A DNA stretch of 7,229 nt from Methylobacteriaceae bacterium. GTDB lineage: Bacteria; Pseudomonadota; Alphaproteobacteria; Rhizobiales; Beijerinckiaceae. The translations under genes and the position numbers were made by a program. Every line of letters starts with the position of its first letter. Positions within the stretch are counted from its first letter, which is position 1. Shown piece by piece: positions 5,986-7,229 of the stretch. The DNA lies in contig JAISTL010000023.1 of NCBI GenBank assembly GCA_031272615.1, positions 1 through 7,229 of the forward strand, read 5' to 3'. A model generated the notes under the pieces. It was not told the DNA's origin. It made no database searches and saw only the letters and a list, made by a program, of their open reading frames with translations.

Positions 5986-6930
5986 ATGAGCGACAAACCT
6001 GTAAAACCTGTTCTGGTCATTCACGGCGGCGCGGGCGCCATCACCCGGGAGGAATCGACTCCGGAGAAAATCCGCGAGCGGCGCGAGGCGCTGCTGGCTT
6101 CTCTCAAAGCCGGATACGCCGTGCTGAAACAGGGCGGTTCGGCCCTGGACGCGGTGGAGCAGGCGGTGCTCTCCATGGAGGATTGCCCGCTGTTCAACTG
6201 CGGGCGCGGCGCGTGCCTGACCAGCGAGGGCACCATTGAACACGACGCGTCCATCATGGACGGCCGCACCCGGGCGGCGGGCGCGCTCTCCGGCTCCCGG
6301 CGCGTGCGCAACCCGATTTCCGCCGCCCGCGCCATCATGGAGCGCACGCCGCACATCCATCTCACCGGTGACGGCGTGGAACTTTTCGCCCGCGAACAGG
6401 GACTGGCGCTGGCGCCGGAATGGTATTTCTACACGCCGGAGCGACTGGAAGCCCTGAGACGCATCCAGGCGGCCAAGGGACAACCCTTCGTCCTCAGCGA
6501 GAAGGATAGGCACGGCACGGTGGGCGCCGTGGCGCGGGACGCTGACGGCAATCTCGCCGCCGCCACCTCCACCGGCGGCTACGCCAACAAGCTGCCCGGA
6601 CGGGTGGGCGATTCGGCCCATATCGGCGCCGGTACCTTTGCCGACAACGCCACCGTCGCCGCTTCCGGCACCGGCCACGGTGAAACCTTCATGCGGGTGG
6701 TGATGGGGCATCGCCTGTCGGACCTCGTTGAACTCACCGGCCAAAGCCTGGATGAGGCGGCAACCGCCGTTATCAACGATATCGGCCGGTTCGGCGCCAC
6801 CGGCGGCCTGATTGCCGTGGACGCCCGCGGCGGCGCGGTGATGAAATTCAACTCACCGGGCATGTATCGCGGCATCGCCGAAGACGACACCTTCAAGGTC
6901 GCCATTTTCGGCGACGAAGAGGTGTCGTGA
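5986..6930 (+). CDS. iaaA: Isoaspartyl peptidase / plant-type L-asparaginase (Ntn hydrolase)
   Basis: A complete 314-residue protein of the glycosylasparaginase/IaaA family. These enzymes cleave isoaspartyl dipeptides, which arise from damaged proteins, and hydrolyse L-asparagine to aspartate and ammonia. The precursor cuts itself just before a threonine, which becomes the N-terminal nucleophile of the beta subunit. Here the cut is expected before T178 in RHGTVGAVARD (175-185), after a typical variable linker (about 150-176). Other marks are LVIHGGAGA (10-18), DASIMDG (87-93), STGGYANKLPGRVGDS (195-210, with R206 and D209 as likely substrate-carboxylate and amine contacts), GAGTFADNA (214-222) and SGTGHGETFMR (227-237). 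All expected active-site positions appear intact. There is no signal peptide, so a cytosolic enzyme is expected. It sits 40 bases after the dehydratase gene with its own AGGA site. The second gene of that operon could serve nitrogen scavenging, but the functional link is not evident. The alternative symbol ansA-like/ASRGL1-type is less apt. Confidence 0.9.
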   Translation: MSDKPVKPVLVIHGGAGAITREESTPEKIRERREALLASLKAGYAVLKQGGSALDAVEQAVLSMEDCPLFNCGRGACLTSEGTIEHDASIMDGRTRAAGALSGSRRVRNPISAARAIMERTPHIHLTGDGVELFAREQGLALAPEWYFYTPERLEALRRIQAAKGQPFVLSEKDRHGTVGAVARDADGNLAAATSTGGYANKLPGRVGDSAHIGAGTFADNATVAASGTGHGETFMRVVMGHRLSDLVELTGQSLDEAATAVINDIGRFGATGGLIAVDARGGAVMKFNSPGMYRGIAEDDTFKVAIFGDEEVS

Positions 6931-6982
6931 CGAGCCCACGTCAGGCTTTGGGGAGTATTGAGGAAAGGGGCTTCGGTGGACT

Positions 6983-7067
6983 GGGTGGACACGGTGGACG
7001 ATGAGAGGGCTGCAATTTTGGTTGAAATCAAGCATTCACCGCTGAAAATTGTCCACCGTGTCCACCC
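6983..7067. repeat. 17-bp perfect inverted repeat downstream of the peptidase gene
   Basis: GGGTGGACACGGTGGAC (6983-6999) is exactly complementary to GTCCACCGTGTCCACCC (7051-7067), separated by 51 bases. Inside it CAATTTT (7013-7019) pairs with AAAATTG (7045-7051). Both arms are built of GTCCACC cores facing each other, so the structure is two copies of the dispersed repeat in opposite orientation. It starts about 50 bases after the peptidase stop and could protect or end that transcript, though it has no T-run. Confidence 0.65.
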
Positions 7068-7105
7068 TCGTCCACCAAGTCCACCAAGTCCATCAAGTCC
7101 ATCAA
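7051..7105 (+). repeat. Six-copy tandem array of a GTCCAYC-type 9-mer
   Basis: Consecutive units read GTCCACCGT, GTCCACCCT (then one extra C), GTCCACCAA, GTCCACCAA, GTCCATCAA and GTCCATCAA. The period is nine bases with one insertion. The pattern changes gradually from CACC to CATC along the array, as expected from copy-by-copy duplication. No spacers of CRISPR type occur. The same core recurs at 2227-2256 and 6983-6999 on the other strand. Confidence 0.8.
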
Positions 7106-7134
7106 TTTGCTCGAACGCTTGTCACACACTCCGC

Positions 7135-7217
7135 CGTCATTGCGAGCGAAGCGAAGCAATCCAGTGAAACTTTCATATTGTTTATTTCTGGATTGCTTCG
7201 CTTCGCTCGCAATGACG
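7135..7217. repeat. Perfect 30-bp inverted repeat with 23-base loop (REP/MITE-like palindrome)
   Basis: The arm at 7135-7164 (starting CGTCATTGCGAGCGAAGCGA, ending GCAATCCAG) is exactly complementary to 7188-7217 (starting CTGGATTGCTTCGCTTCGCT). The 23-base loop (7165-7187) is A/T-rich, in contrast to the G+C-rich arms. The arms contain the internal direct repeat GCGAAGCGAAGC. No target-site duplication and no transposase are visible. I recall arms of the CGTCATTGCGAGCGAAGC...CAATCC type from intergenic repeats of various bacteria, so this is best read as a dispersed palindromic element. A transcript ender for the operon is a secondary possibility. Confidence 0.85.
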
Positions 7218-7229
7218 ACCTCACCGGTG

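Noticed and set aside
6933..6947. Possible terminator right after the peptidase stop (AGCC...GGCT)
   Set aside because: The stem is only four pairs and no T-run follows close enough.
7051..7105. CRISPR-like array
   Set aside because: Units are nine bases long and directly abut one another, with no unique spacers and no cas genes nearby.
7135..7217. Intact insertion sequence ends
   Set aside because: Only 23 bases lie between the arms, with no transposase and no visible flanking target duplication, so at most it is a non-autonomous element.

Overview
The window is 7.2 kb of bacterial DNA. The right half is G+C-rich (43 of 60 bases in the sampled line 5281-5340). The ATPase gene in the middle is clearly poorer (23 of 60 at 3301-3360; 30 of 60 at 2821-2880). 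Genes are compact, with AGGA-type ribosome binding sites in front of the two right-hand genes. The sequence alone does not fix the phylum. A signal-peptide-bearing Sel1-repeat protein and short palindromic and tandem repeats between genes suggest a free-living or host-associated bacterium, probably Gram-negative.

Left arm, minus strand. A very long Sel1-like-repeat (SLR) protein starts at 2116 and is still open at base 1, so only its first 705 residues are seen. It has an N-terminal signal peptide, about eleven clear SLR units in an unusual alternating 43-/36-residue register, a degenerate second half, and a hydrophobic segment at the window edge. Upstream on the same strand is an AAA-type ATPase fused to a PD-(D/E)XK-like nuclease domain (3905-2355, the AAA_14/DUF4143 type of architecture). 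The 238-base gap between them carries hairpins and a short tandem repeat built on GTCCACC.

Middle. Bases 3906-4217 form a divergent intergenic region with weak candidate promoters facing both ways and one strong hairpin.

Right arm, plus strand. An IlvD/Edd-family dehydratase (4218-5945) is followed after 40 bases by a plant-type isoaspartyl peptidase/L-asparaginase (5986-6930). Spacing and matching ribosome binding sites suggest one transcript. The dehydratase would normally be called ilvD. It has no branched-chain amino-acid neighbours and differs from textbook IlvD around its cysteines, so a sugar-acid or other hydroxy-acid substrate remains possible.

Right end. The last 299 bases hold no gene. 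They hold a 17-bp inverted repeat, a six-copy tandem array of a GTCCAYC-type 9-mer (same core as in the 2.2-kb gap, opposite orientation), and a perfect 30-bp inverted repeat with a 23-base loop. These look like dispersed, genome-wide repeat families.

I see no convincing complete new system. The best candidates for a second look are the higher-order SLR architecture, the ATPase-nuclease fusion beside it, the cysteine-rich dehydratase variant and its pairing with an isoaspartyl peptidase, and the two repeat families.
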